The notes beneath the pieces are model-generated. The model did not search any database and was not told where the DNA came from. It saw nothing but the letters and a program-made list of their open reading frames with translations. The position numbers were made by a program, and so were the translations under genes. DNA of 64,000 nt from DAOMFM01 sp035429825. GTDB taxonomy: Bacteria > Acidobacteriota > Blastocatellia > UBA7656 > JADIYM01. This document shows positions 25,341 through 33,688 of the stretch, piece by piece (position 1 is the first letter of the stretch; each line of letters opens with the position of its first letter). Location: assembly GCA_044224215.1 (NCBI GenBank), contig JBGAKX010000002.1, positions 33,114 through 97,113 on the forward strand, written 5' to 3'.

Positions 25341-25832
25341 ATGAATCTCCACCAAGTCAGCATCCGCTTCATCACGGCAGAAGACGCCCGTCCGATTCGC
25401 GGCATGGTGCTCAGGCCGGGACAACCGGCGGCCGCGTCCGTGTATCCAGGAGACGAAGATCCCGTGTCGTTTCACCTTGGCGCCTTTCTCGAGCACCGTC
25501 TCGTGGCTGTTGCGAGCTTTCTCCCCGAACCCGGCCCCGTTCACGGGAGTGACCGAGGCTGGCGCCTCAGGGGAATGGCGACCGTCGACGACGTTCGGGG
25601 CTGTGGGATCGGCGGCCTCATGTTGGCCCGCGGCATACGGGATACCACGGACAGAAGGGGCACAACGCTCTGGTGCTACGGGCGCGCGCAGGCTCGGCCG
25701 TTCTATGAACGCCACGGGATGCGTGTGATCGGCGACGAGTTCGAACTGCCGAACACGGGTCCGCTCTTCCTGTTCGTGATGGACCTGGACTCCGGAAGTA
25801 TCGACAGCCCGGATCTCGAGATCACTGGCTAG
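25341..25832 (+). CDS. GNAT family N-acetyltransferase
   Basis: 163 residues. The core reads WRLRGMATVDDVRGCGIGGLML, then LWCYGRAQARPFYERHGM, the typical acetyl-CoA loop and C-terminal helix. The opening half resembles the YgaP/ElaA-like GNAT branch in having LRPGQP. It is 34 bases after another GNAT gene but is only distantly similar to it. Confidence 0.86.
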   Translation: MNLHQVSIRFITAEDARPIRGMVLRPGQPAAASVYPGDEDPVSFHLGAFLEHRLVAVASFLPEPGPVHGSDRGWRLRGMATVDDVRGCGIGGLMLARGIRDTTDRRGTTLWCYGRAQARPFYERHGMRVIGDEFELPNTGPLFLFVMDLDSGSIDSPDLEITG

Positions 25833-26006
25833 CATGCGAACCCATGTGTGCGCGGCTCCAATGCGGATATCGGTGATTGTTTCGGGGTGTTCGCAACTTC
25901 TGATCGTGGAGTATCGTTCGGTTTGCTGCGCGCCCCCGGGCCGCTCCGTGCGGCGGGCGGACGACATCAGTGACGAGACCATTCAACGCCACGGGAGGAG
26001 ATTCCA

Positions 26007-26735
26007 ATGACCGTAACGAACCGCGACTCCGGGACGAATGTTCACGAGATTGCCGACGGGATCTACCGAATCAACACGCCTGTCGACATCGAGGGCGCAG
26101 GCGGCTTCTCGTTCAACCAGTACGTCATCGCTGACGACGAGCCGCTGCTGTTTCACACGGGCCCTCGAAAGATGTTCCCTCTCGTGCACGAGGCGGTTGC
26201 CAGCATCATGCCCGTCGAGAACCTTCGCTATATTGCGTTCTCGCACGTCGAAGCCGACGAGTGTGGCTCGCTCAACAAGTGGCTTGGCGTTGCGCCGAAG
26301 GCGGTGCCGTTGTGCGGGACGGTCGCAGCGATGGTCTCGATCGGCGATCTTGCCGATCGGGCGCCGCGCGCGCTGGCCGATGGAGAGCTTCTGACGCTGG
26401 GAACGCACCGCGTGCGCTGGCTCGATGCGCCGCATCTTCCTCACGCGTGGGAATGCGGTTTTCTGACGGAAGAGCACACGTCCACGCTGCTTTGTGGCGA
26501 CCTGTTTACGCAGGGCGGGAGCCGCCTTCCGGCGGTGACCGAGTCGGACATTCTCGATTCGAGCGAAGCGTTCCGGCACCAGATGGATTACTTCTCGCAC
26601 TGCAGGAACGCCCGAGAGCTGATCGACAAGCTTGCAGCGACGAACCCGTCCACGCTTGCGGTCATGCATGGCAGCGTGTGGCGTGGCGATGGAGCAGGAC
26701 TGCTTCGCGCGCTGGCCGACAGACTGACCGCGTGA
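26007..26735 (+). CDS. Metallo-beta-lactamase-fold protein with di-iron (flavodiiron-type) site
   Basis: 242 residues. The MBL fold carries the flavodiiron ligand set: His80, Glu82 and Asp84 in SHVEADE, His146 in APHLPH, Asp165 in CGDLF and His221 in MHGSVW. The HxExD pattern instead of HxHxDH points to a non-heme di-iron centre as in rubredoxin:oxygen oxidoreductase, which reduces O2 or NO. The flavodoxin domain is absent, so electrons would need another donor, or it acts as a sensor. GGGAGG precedes the ATG. The preceding gap (25833-26006) has no gene. Confidence 0.85.
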   Translation: MTVTNRDSGTNVHEIADGIYRINTPVDIEGAGGFSFNQYVIADDEPLLFHTGPRKMFPLVHEAVASIMPVENLRYIAFSHVEADECGSLNKWLGVAPKAVPLCGTVAAMVSIGDLADRAPRALADGELLTLGTHRVRWLDAPHLPHAWECGFLTEEHTSTLLCGDLFTQGGSRLPAVTESDILDSSEAFRHQMDYFSHCRNARELIDKLAATNPSTLAVMHGSVWRGDGAGLLRALADRLTA

Positions 26736-26832
26736 CCTACAGGCATGCCAGTTTGGAAGACGGCGAGAGTCGCAACGTGTCCGACGTCGTCAACGACGCT
26801 CGCGTGGCGGGTCCGCGTCCCCTCGTACAGCC

Positions 26833-27297
26833 ATGGTGATCGTTGAACAGGCAACCACTCCCGAGGCGATCGCTGAGGCGCGTCGCCTATTCGAGGAGTA
26901 TCAGGTATCGCTCGGCGTCGACCTCGCGTTTCAGGGATTTGCAGGTGAAGTTGCCGCGCTTCCCGGCGACTATTCGCCGCCGGCGGGCAGGCTGCTCCTG
27001 GCCCGCATCGACGGGGCAGTGGCCGGGTGCGTCGCCATTCGCGCGTTCTCGCCCGGCACGTGCGAGATGAAACGCCTCTACATCCGGCCGGAGTTTCGCG
27101 CTGCGGGTGCGGGACGCGCACTCGCCGAGCGCGCGATCGGCGACGCGCGGGCGATCGGCTACGAGCGAATGGTCCTGGACACACTTCCGTCAATGGGCGC
27201 GGCCCAGCGGTTATACGAACGACTCGGATTCGTCGACACCGAACCATACAGATACAATCCGATCGAAGGGACGCGGTTTCTGTCGCTTGCTCTGTGA
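26833..27297 (+). CDS. GNAT family N-acetyltransferase
   Basis: 154 residues of a very typical GNAT: EEYQVSLGVDLAFQGF near the start, then CEMKRLYIRPEFRAAGAGRALAE and LDTLPSMGAAQRLYERLGF. This sub-branch (CEMKRLYV/I-RPEFRG) is widespread in soil bacteria and unassigned. Closely follows the di-iron MBL gene by about 100 bases. Confidence 0.9.
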   Translation: MVIVEQATTPEAIAEARRLFEEYQVSLGVDLAFQGFAGEVAALPGDYSPPAGRLLLARIDGAVAGCVAIRAFSPGTCEMKRLYIRPEFRAAGAGRALAERAIGDARAIGYERMVLDTLPSMGAAQRLYERLGFVDTEPYRYNPIEGTRFLSLAL

Positions 27298-27336
27298 TGC
27301 GTGTATGTCGCTCTGTGACTTCTTAGAGCATTCGCT

Positions 27337-27356
27337 GCACCGCGTTGCTTGTTAGG
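27337..27356 (-). other. Degenerate attC-like end (GTTAGGT)
   Basis: In the gap after the GNAT gene, GCTTGTTAGGT fits the right-hand core (GTTRRRY) of an integron attC site; read on the other strand it is ACCTAACAAGC. A matching left core within the next 60 bases was not found. It may be a relic or a chance match. Confidence 0.2.
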
Positions 27357-27427
27357 TCAGCCGATCTCGCGCTCTCACAACAGAAGGTGCCGACGCGTTC
27401 GGCAACACGACCGGGGGGTTTGCATCG

Positions 27428-27667
27428 ATGACGGCAGCCACGAGAAACGATATGGAATGTCCAAAGTGTAGAGGCTCGATGAGCGTCGGCTTTGTCGTGG
27501 ATTTCACGGCCGGCGGTCACCGACAGGTCGAGAAATGGATTGCCGGAGAACCGAAGCCGTCGTTCTGGCATGGCGTCGATGTCTCGACGGAGCGTCAGGT
27601 CGAGGTCGTGACATATCGATGCGATGCGTGTGGCTACCTGGAGTCGTACGCGCCCGGACGCGAGTAG
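27428..27667 (+). CDS. Small zinc-ribbon protein
   Basis: 79 residues with two CxxC pairs (Cys11/Cys14 in ECPKCRG and Cys65/Cys68 in YRCDACGYLE) bracketing a segment with HRQVEKWIAG. This is the layout of small PF20097-like zinc-binding proteins; the family name is not certain. No membrane segment. GGGGGGTTTGC precedes the ATG. Confidence 0.75.
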   Translation: MTAATRNDMECPKCRGSMSVGFVVDFTAGGHRQVEKWIAGEPKPSFWHGVDVSTERQVEVVTYRCDACGYLESYAPGRE

Positions 27668-27712
27668 TCGTCAACGCTCACGAGAGCGATTGCGCAAGAA
27701 AAGGAGGCAGTC

Positions 27713-28084
27713 ATGGAGTTGGGAAACTTCTCCGTCAGTCTGGCAGTCAAGGACATCGGGGCGTCAAAGGACTTCTATGAAAAGCTTGGATTTACCGTCT
27801 TTGGCGGAAATCAATCGCAGAACTGGCTCATCATGAAGAACGGCGCATGTGTCATCGGGCTGTTTCAGGGAATGTTCGAGAAGAACATTCTGACGTTCAA
27901 CCCGGGCTGGAACAGTGATGCCCAGCCGATCGGCGAATTCACGGATGTCCGAGAGTTGCAGCGCGAATTGAAGAGCCGCGGTATCGTCATGGTGTCGGAA
28001 GCAGACGAGGGTTCGACTGGCCCTGCGAGCTTCGTAATCGTCGATCCTGACGGCAACCCGATCCTCGTGGACCAGCACGTGTAG
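27713..28084 (+). CDS. VOC family protein
   Basis: 123 residues behind a strong AAGGAGG. It starts FSVSLAVKDIGASKDFYEKLGF and ends IVDPDGNPILVDQHV. The central block NWLIMKNGACVIGLFQGMFEKN is typical of a VOC subgroup seen widely as single cytosolic genes. Metal ligands are not obvious. Function unknown. Confidence 0.87.
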   Translation: MELGNFSVSLAVKDIGASKDFYEKLGFTVFGGNQSQNWLIMKNGACVIGLFQGMFEKNILTFNPGWNSDAQPIGEFTDVRELQRELKSRGIVMVSEADEGSTGPASFVIVDPDGNPILVDQHV

Positions 28085-28113
28085 CCGGCGCCGGTGACGG
28101 CTCGAGACGGACG

Positions 28114-28617
28114 ATGAGTGTCCTGAAGATCCTGATGACGAAGCGCAGGGACGGCTCGATCGTCACGCGGCTCGAGCGCGAGGATGGAACCGCCACGTGG
28201 CAACGCAAGGACGGCCCGAATGCGCGATTCTTCGCGTTTCACGATCTGGAGCACTACGCCGTGGAGACAAGCCTCCGATACCGGCGCGGATTCTACGGGC
28301 TTGTCCTGGAGGGCTGGGACCTCGCCGACTTCGGGAGCCCGTGGCCACGCGGCCCGCTCCCGGCCGACGCCGAGCCCGTCGAACTCGTCGTGGGGCTCCT
28401 TGCGCGCGAACGCGCGGATAGGGAGTCATTTGCCGCCGGCGATTTCAATGCGCACATTGCGCAGTACTACGCCGAGCATCACCTTACCGGTCCGCCGTCG
28501 TTTGACGACGAAACCCTGGAGAGGCTTCGGGCCGGGATCAGACAGTTTCACGCGCGGTGGGATGCGCTGCCTGCAGGGGAGACGCTCGAGCTCGACTTTG
28601 TCGTCGCTGGCGATTGA
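28114..28617 (+). CDS. Conserved hypothetical protein
   Basis: 167 residues, cytosolic, acidic. The block FFAFHDLEHYAVETSLRYRRGFYGL is strongly conserved in a family I have seen without a name; the two histidines and glutamate could form a metal site. The C-terminal third is helical with FHARWDALPAGETLEL. The stop overlaps a short ORF start as TGATG. Confidence 0.7.
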   Translation: MSVLKILMTKRRDGSIVTRLEREDGTATWQRKDGPNARFFAFHDLEHYAVETSLRYRRGFYGLVLEGWDLADFGSPWPRGPLPADAEPVELVVGLLARERADRESFAAGDFNAHIAQYYAEHHLTGPPSFDDETLERLRAGIRQFHARWDALPAGETLELDFVVAGD

Positions 28618-28757
28618 TGGCATTCAAGGCAGTTCTGGCGATGCGTTCGGCGACACGCGATGACTCTAAGGAGCGGCGCCTTGTCATGCGTGACTACGTC
28701 GGCTCGCAGGCGCTCGCCGATCAACTGTCGCGCAGGATGCCGTTCGACGAGCCATAG
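28617..28757 (+). CDS. Possible 46-residue ORF coupled to upstream gene
   Basis: An ATG at 28617 overlaps the previous stop as TGATG and opens 46 codons with a basic composition. This is the arrangement of translational coupling, but I recognise nothing in the protein and base use is not decisive. The rest of the gap to 28878 has no other support for a gene. Confidence 0.22.
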   Translation: MAFKAVLAMRSATRDDSKERRLVMRDYVGSQALADQLSRRMPFDEP

Positions 28758-28878
28758 CAGCGGAGCACCCCCGTGCGACGGGGCGCGGGAGTCTGCCGGA
28801 CTTTGCGCGCGGGCTTTCCTTGGGGTATCGTCGCGCAATTCCAGAGGGCATTGCGGGCCCCTGAGTCGAGGAAGCCCC

Positions 28879-29442
28879 ATGAAGAAACACGTGCTGTTGA
28901 TTGCGGTACTTGCGCTCGCGATCGGCGTGAGCGCTCCGTTCGAGTCGCTCGCCAAGTCCCATGCGTCGGGCAAGCACGGCGGCAAGCCGCCTGACACCGC
29001 AGAAGCCGGAACGTACCCGACGGTCGCCATTCGGAGCGGCAAGGTCTCGGAGGACAAGGCGGCCGGCGTGATCTACTTCGACGCAAGCCAGCGCGACGCG
29101 CGTCGCGTGACGATTCGAGACGGGCTCGTGTACGACACCACCGGCACGCTGATCCGCGACACCGAGAGCAAGCACCGCAACCAGAACAATTACGTGATGG
29201 ACGCGGCAGGCAACTTCTACCTGTTCGACGAGTATTCGAACCCGAAGATCCGCCACTCGAGCATCCTCGCCGGAGCACCCGTGGCGGGCGCCGGCAACAT
29301 CCAGATCGAGAACGGGCGAATCGTGTACATCGACTCCAACAGCGGCCATTACCCGTCCGCGCGTGTCTTCTCGAACGTGCTCGCGGAACTGGCCGCCCAT
29401 GGTGTGGACGTGGACGCGCTGACGACTGCAAAGGCCAAGTGA
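28879..29442 (+). CDS. Secreted protein of unknown function
   Basis: 187 residues with a signal peptide (KKHVLLIAVLALAIG, cleavage near SLAKS). The mature part starts with a Lys/Gly/His-rich linker and continues with RRVTIRDGLVYDTTGTLIRDT and NNYVMDAAGNFYLFDEYSNPKIRHSS, which reads like a small beta-structured domain binding at the cell surface. I recall related single-domain exported proteins but no function. Confidence 0.72.
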   Translation: MKKHVLLIAVLALAIGVSAPFESLAKSHASGKHGGKPPDTAEAGTYPTVAIRSGKVSEDKAAGVIYFDASQRDARRVTIRDGLVYDTTGTLIRDTESKHRNQNNYVMDAAGNFYLFDEYSNPKIRHSSILAGAPVAGAGNIQIENGRIVYIDSNSGHYPSARVFSNVLAELAAHGVDVDALTTAKAK

Positions 29443-29531
29443 ACCGCGGTGCCGCGGTCCGTCCGTGCATCGAGGTCGTCATCCAGTAGCGGTCGTTGAC
29501 CGTCGATCAAGACTCCCGAGGAGCGTGCGAG

Positions 29532-29930
29532 ATGGCCGACCCAGCCAAGGAGATGATCAAGGCTGCCAAGACCGGTGACGTTGACAAGGTTGCGGCGTTG
29601 ATCGGCGCGGACTCCGGTCTGATGGAGGCACGTGACAAGGATGGTTCGACAGCGCTGCACTGCGCGACGTGGAAGGGACATCAGGCCGTGGTCGCGCTTC
29701 TGCTGAACGCTGGCGCCGACGTCAACGCGCAGAACGAGAACGACCACTGGGGAACGACGCCGCTGCACGCTGCCGCCCACGCGAATCAGACCGGTATCGC
29801 GCAACTGCTCATCGACCATGGCGCCGACGTCAACGCGCGGGACATGAACGGTCGGACTCCGCTCCATCACACGACGTTCCACAAGGCCAAGGCAGCCGCG
29901 CGTCTTCTTGAAGCGCACGGGGCCGTTTGA
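29532..29930 (+). CDS. Ankyrin repeat protein
   Basis: 132 residues made of about four ankyrin repeats: AAKTGDVDKVAALIG, then GSTALHCATWKGHQAVVALLL, GTTPLHAAAHANQTGIAQLLI and GRTPLHHTTFHKAKAAARLL with the linking GADVNA turns. No signal peptide, so probably a cytosolic protein-binding module. GAGGAGCG precedes the ATG. Confidence 0.9.
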   Translation: MADPAKEMIKAAKTGDVDKVAALIGADSGLMEARDKDGSTALHCATWKGHQAVVALLLNAGADVNAQNENDHWGTTPLHAAAHANQTGIAQLLIDHGADVNARDMNGRTPLHHTTFHKAKAAARLLEAHGAV

Positions 29931-30095
29931 TCGCACATGGACCTCGGGCGGGAACGTCGTCGAGCGAAAGGTTGCGGCACAGCCGGCGTTTCCGTCACTG
30001 GAAGTCCTCTCCAACGCCGTTCTGTCGACCCGGCCTTGCGTCGTCGTGGCCTGCGGCCGGCTCCACCAACGTCCCACACCACGGAGTAGTGAATC

Positions 30096-30575
30096 GTGTT
30101 CAAGAGTGCCGCAGTTGCTGTCGTTACGATGTGTCTTCTTCACACAGCCTCCGCCGGGCCGCAGGTCAGCGTCAACGACCTCGCGTGGATGCAAGGGTGC
30201 TGGGAGGGGCGCGATGGCGCGGCCGTCGTGACCGAGCAGTGGATGAAGCCGGCCGGCGGCTGCATGCTCGCGATGAGCCGCACGGTCAAAGGCGAGCAGA
30301 CGGTTGGGTTCGAGTTTCTGCGGGTCTGGCAGGACACAGACGGCGCGATCTATTTCACGGCTCGCCCTTCGGGTCAGGCGGAGGCCTCGTTCAAACTCGT
30401 CCGCGCGTCGAATATGGAGGTCGTCTTCGAGAACCCGGACCATGACTTTCCGCAACGCATCATCTACCGATTGGTTGGCGATGGCAGCCTCGTGGCGCGA
30501 ATCGAAGGAACAAGTGACGGAAAGACTCGCGGCATCGACTATCCGATGCAGCGCACGAAATGCGACGCGAATTGA
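30096..30575 (+). CDS. DUF6265 family secreted protein
   Basis: 159 residues from a GTG, with a signal peptide ending near TASAG (residue 20). The mature protein has LAWMQGCWEG, TEQWMKPAGGCMLAMSRTV and FEFLRVWQDTDGAIYFTARP, followed by VFENPDHDFPQRIIY, the defining order of DUF6265. It is a predicted beta-barrel of the lipocalin type with unknown ligand. Confidence 0.85.
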   Translation: MFKSAAVAVVTMCLLHTASAGPQVSVNDLAWMQGCWEGRDGAAVVTEQWMKPAGGCMLAMSRTVKGEQTVGFEFLRVWQDTDGAIYFTARPSGQAEASFKLVRASNMEVVFENPDHDFPQRIIYRLVGDGSLVARIEGTSDGKTRGIDYPMQRTKCDAN

Positions 30576-30669
30576 CCGGTTGGTCAGGCGCGCGAACCTA
30601 CTGCCTTGCAGACGAATGAGGTTGGGGGCATACGGTGACTGAGCTTGGTCAGCACGTACGACGCGACCG

Positions 30670-31224
30670 ATGCTGTTCGGCGGCTCGTGCTGGAGTCGGC
30701 GCGTGATCGCAAACCTCACTGCCGCCGACGTAGCTCGCGAACGTTCCGCGTTGGTCGCGTTGTTGGTGGACGCCGTCGCGAGCGGCGCCTCGGTCGGGTT
30801 CCTGCCGCCGCTCAGCAATGACGACGCGGACCGGTACTGGCGCGACATCGAGAACCAGGTCGAAGCCGGCTCCCGGATAGTGCTCGTCGCGCGACTCGAA
30901 GGGCGAATTCTCGGCACGGTCCAGCTCGACCTGTGCCTGAAACCGAACGGCCCGCATCGCGCCGAGGTGCAGCGCCTGCTTGTGCACACCGACGCGCGTC
31001 GGAACGGGATCGGGCGGCGTCTGATGCTCGCCGTCGAGACCGAGGCGCTGAGGATGGGACGCCACATGCTCGTGCTCGACACCCGTCAGGGAGACCCGTC
31101 CGAGTCGCTGTATCGCGGGATTGGGTACGTGGAAGCGGGCGCGATCCCGAACTATGCGCTGAGCTCGGACGGCTCGTATCACGCGACCGTGCTCATGTAC
31201 AAAATGCTCGGCGACACGGACTGA
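30670..31224 (+). CDS. GNAT family N-acetyltransferase
   Basis: 184 residues. A GNAT subgroup with ASGASVGFLPPLSNDDADRYW near the start, AEVQRLLVHTDARRNGIGRRLML as the acetyl-CoA block and LDTRQGDPSESLYRGIGY at the end. The exact start is uncertain: ATG 30670 and GTG 30703 are both possible. The ankyrin gene begins five bases after its stop. Confidence 0.87.
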   Translation: MLFGGSCWSRRVIANLTAADVARERSALVALLVDAVASGASVGFLPPLSNDDADRYWRDIENQVEAGSRIVLVARLEGRILGTVQLDLCLKPNGPHRAEVQRLLVHTDARRNGIGRRLMLAVETEALRMGRHMLVLDTRQGDPSESLYRGIGYVEAGAIPNYALSSDGSYHATVLMYKMLGDTD

Positions 31225-31229
31225 AACGG

Positions 31230-31988
31230 ATGCGCACGCCCTACGAAGTACTCCTCATCGCGTTCGAGCTGCATTCCGTCGAACGCATTCGCGCCCTGAT
31301 CGACGCCGGCTTCGACGTGCGAACGCCTGTCGATGGGAAGACACCGGTGACGTCGCTTGTCGAGATGTACACGAGGTCGGACCGATTCCCGGAATGCCTC
31401 CGGCTGCTGCTCGATCACGGCGCCGTGCTCGACGACCCGTCGATCGCGCCGGTGCTGCTCGACGACGTGCCGATGCTCGCCGCCGCGGTCGAGGCCAATC
31501 CGAATCTTCTGGAACACAGGACATCGATGGCCTCGACGTTCACACCGCTGGTGGGGGCCTCGTTGCTGCACGTCGCGGCAGAGTACGGCCACGTGAATGT
31601 CGCGCGGGCGCTTCTTGCATTGGGCGCCGACGTCGATGCGCGAGCGGCAGTCGACGAGTCCGGAATGAATGGCCACACGCCGCTGTTCCACACCGTGAAC
31701 TCAAACGCGAACCGTTCGGAGCCCCTGATGCGGCTCCTGCTGGAGGCCGGGGCGCGAGCAGACATTCGGCTTGCGGGCATCACGTGGGGCAAGGGATTCG
31801 AGTGGGAAACGACGTGTTTCGACGTTACGCCGATCTCGTATGCCCAGCTCGGACTTCTCCCGCAGATGCATCGCGACGAGCGTGACGTGTATGCCAACGT
31901 GAGAACTCTGCTGAAGGCCGCCGGCAGGACCGTCCCGCCGCTCGAGAACGTCCCCAACCGGTACCTTCACCCCGAAAGCAGTGAGTGA
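31230..31988 (+). CDS. Ankyrin repeat protein
   Basis: 252 residues. Ankyrin units are seen at ELHSVERIRALIDAGFDV, FPECLRLLLDHGAVLD, GASLLHVAAEYGHVNVARALLALGADV and GHTPLFHTVNSNANRSEPLMRLLLEAGA; the C-terminal part is less regular. Probably a cytosolic binding protein. It is likely cotranscribed with the GNAT gene just upstream and could present a target to it; that is speculation. Confidence 0.86.
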   Translation: MRTPYEVLLIAFELHSVERIRALIDAGFDVRTPVDGKTPVTSLVEMYTRSDRFPECLRLLLDHGAVLDDPSIAPVLLDDVPMLAAAVEANPNLLEHRTSMASTFTPLVGASLLHVAAEYGHVNVARALLALGADVDARAAVDESGMNGHTPLFHTVNSNANRSEPLMRLLLEAGARADIRLAGITWGKGFEWETTCFDVTPISYAQLGLLPQMHRDERDVYANVRTLLKAAGRTVPPLENVPNRYLHPESSE

Positions 31989-32018
31989 CTCGTCCCACGC
32001 GTCCGCTGAACTCCTGGG

Positions 32019-32150
32019 TCAGGCGGCCGCGACAGGCCGGTCGATGCGGGCGATGAAACAGCCGGCCTCGAAGTTCCGGGTGTGGATGGACGCGACGTCG
32101 ACGTTGGCGAACATAGACTCGATCGTGGGCTCGATCTCGGCGTCACTCAC
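32019..32150 (-). pseudogene. Possible 3' remnant of a - strand gene (43 codons)
   Basis: Within a 343-base gap (31989-32331) the - strand has 43 codons from a GTG with the run IHTRNFEAGCFIARI, which looks protein-like and recalls the end of methyltransferase-type proteins. A stop lies immediately upstream in frame, so any longer gene would be broken. The rest of the gap shows no gene, only the AAGGAG before the next start. Confidence 0.22.
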
Positions 32151-32331
32151 TCGGCACCGAGCGCCCGCTCGACGGCGCGAAACCGTCCGTTATACCCCGG
32201 CCGGCGAATCGTGGAAGCCGCTCGGGGCGCCATTGACATCGGCGGGAGCGCGCCCGACACTGGCCGGTGCTCACCTGTCCTGACAATTCGTGCCCGGACG
32301 GCGGACGACACCGTTCCGCAAGGAGAATCCG

Positions 32332-32769
32332 ATGATGTTCAAGCTTCTGGTCGTGCCAGCGTTGATCATTCTGTTCTCGCTGGCTGCACGAGGTGGCGGT
32401 GCCACGGACGCCGATACGCTTCAGGGCACCTGGCTGCCATCGGCGGCCGAGCTCGGCGGGACAATGTTCCCCGACGAGATCCGCAAGACCATCAGTCTGG
32501 TGATAGCGGGCGACAAGTACACGGTGACCGTCGGGAAGGCCGTCGACCAGGGGACGGTCAAGCTGAATCCCGCGACGAATCCCAGGCAGCTGGACATCAC
32601 GGGAACCGACGGCCCGAACAAGGGCCGGACGATCCTGGCCATCTATGAGCGAGAGGGCGACACGTTGCGGGTGTGTTACGACCTCGCAGGCACGGGTCGG
32701 CCGACGGAATTCAAGACCAGTGCAGGCTCCCAACTGTTTCTGGTCACGTACAAGCTGCAGACGCCGTAA
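32332..32769 (+). CDS. TIGR03067 domain protein, exported
   Basis: 145 residues with an N-terminal hydrophobic signal (about residues 4-20). The mature domain has LQGTWLPSAAELGG, then GDKYTVTVGKAVDQGTVKL, DITGTDGPNKGRTILAIYE and RPTEFKTSAGS, which is the TIGR03067 pattern best known from planctomycetes and also present in Acidobacteriota. Ligand and role unknown. Shine-Dalgarno CAAGGAGAA. Confidence 0.83.
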   Translation: MMFKLLVVPALIILFSLAARGGGATDADTLQGTWLPSAAELGGTMFPDEIRKTISLVIAGDKYTVTVGKAVDQGTVKLNPATNPRQLDITGTDGPNKGRTILAIYEREGDTLRVCYDLAGTGRPTEFKTSAGSQLFLVTYKLQTP

Positions 32770-32818
32770 CGGCGTATTCGGCGGATCCGACGAATCCTGA
32801 CTGTTGAGAGTGCACGAG

Positions 32819-33208
32819 ATGGCTCTGCGCGTCGTACGACTTGGATCACCACGCGAATCTGGTGAGGGGTTGCGCATCGGAACGGTGCGCCGCCCTCCGC
32901 GCGGCGTGCGCAAGGAGGACTTCGCCCGGCTCGATTTCTTCGACGTCTGGCTCCCCGACCTCGCGCCGAGTGCCGAGCTCGTGTCGTTCGCGCAAGCGAC
33001 GCTGGACACGCCGAAGGGGTGGGCACAGTTCGAGCGACGGTACCTGCAGGAGATGCGTCAGCCCGCCGCGCAGCGGCTACTTGCCCTGCTGGCGGCGCTC
33101 TCCGCGACGACGAATCTCTCGGTCGGCTGCTACTGCGAGGACGAGTCGCGGTGTCACCGCAGCCTGCTGCGACGACTGCTTGTACACCACGGGGCGGTGA
33201 TGGCCTGA
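32819..33208 (+). CDS. DUF488 family protein
   Basis: 129 residues. The block RRPPRGVRKEDF near residue 25 and the conserved GCYCEDESRCHRSLLRRLL near the C-terminus are the DUF488 signature with its cysteine and histidine pair. DUF488 proteins are small cytosolic proteins without firm function. ATG 32819 is chosen over TTG 32804. The tRNA-binding gene follows after 49 bases. Confidence 0.84.
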   Translation: MALRVVRLGSPRESGEGLRIGTVRRPPRGVRKEDFARLDFFDVWLPDLAPSAELVSFAQATLDTPKGWAQFERRYLQEMRQPAAQRLLALLAALSATTNLSVGCYCEDESRCHRSLLRRLLVHHGAVMA

Positions 33209-33257
33209 TGTGCCCGTGCGTTCTCGCAACTTCAGATGGTGAGGTCTTCGAATCCCA

Positions 33258-33614
33258 ATGATCAACGTTGCGCCGATTAAGCCTCTCGTATCCGCTGACC
33301 TGCTCGATCAGATCGACGTTCGAGTCGGCACCATCGAGGCTGTCGAGGACATCCCGAACTCGAAGAAACTGGTGCGGCTGATCGTGGACCTCGGCGATCA
33401 CAAACGAACGATACTCGCCGGCTTGAAGCAGGAGCGCGAGCGACCGCAGGATATCGTCGGCCGGCAGGCGCTGTTCGTGGTCAATCTCGAGCCGCGTACG
33501 ATGATGGGCGAACGATCGGACGGAATGCTCTTCGACATCGGGTATCCGGACGGGATCGTCCCGGTGCTTGCGGTGCCGGAGAACCCTGTTCCGAACGGGT
33601 CGCGCGCGGGGTAG
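33258..33614 (+). CDS. tRNA-binding OB-fold protein (CsaA/MetG C-terminal type)
   Basis: 118 residues of an EMAPII/CsaA-like OB fold: FLD/LLDQIDVRVGTIEAVEDIPNS at the start, KLVRLIVDLGD, RTILAGL and NLEPRTMMGERSDGMLF, with VVNLEPR and MGxxSxGM blocks as in methionyl-tRNA synthetase C-termini and the CsaA chaperone. It probably binds tRNA as a dimer. No catalytic domain is attached. Calling it csaA would need a phylogeny. Confidence 0.87.
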   Translation: MINVAPIKPLVSADLLDQIDVRVGTIEAVEDIPNSKKLVRLIVDLGDHKRTILAGLKQERERPQDIVGRQALFVVNLEPRTMMGERSDGMLFDIGYPDGIVPVLAVPENPVPNGSRAG

Positions 33615-33688
33615 ATCGCCGCAGTCACGTCTTCGATGAGAATGGGGCTCGGCGATCGTCGAGCGCGCCGCACGGCGAGGAGGTAGCG

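Noticed and set aside
29349..31082. 577-codon open frame on the - strand
   Set aside because: It spans the ankyrin, DUF6265 and GNAT genes on the other strand; no recognisable domains; typical of GC-rich antisense frames.
31981..32283. 100-codon frame overlapping the end of the ankyrin gene
   Set aside because: No recognisable motif, composition like spacer and no Shine-Dalgarno; a - strand fragment in the same place looks more protein-like.
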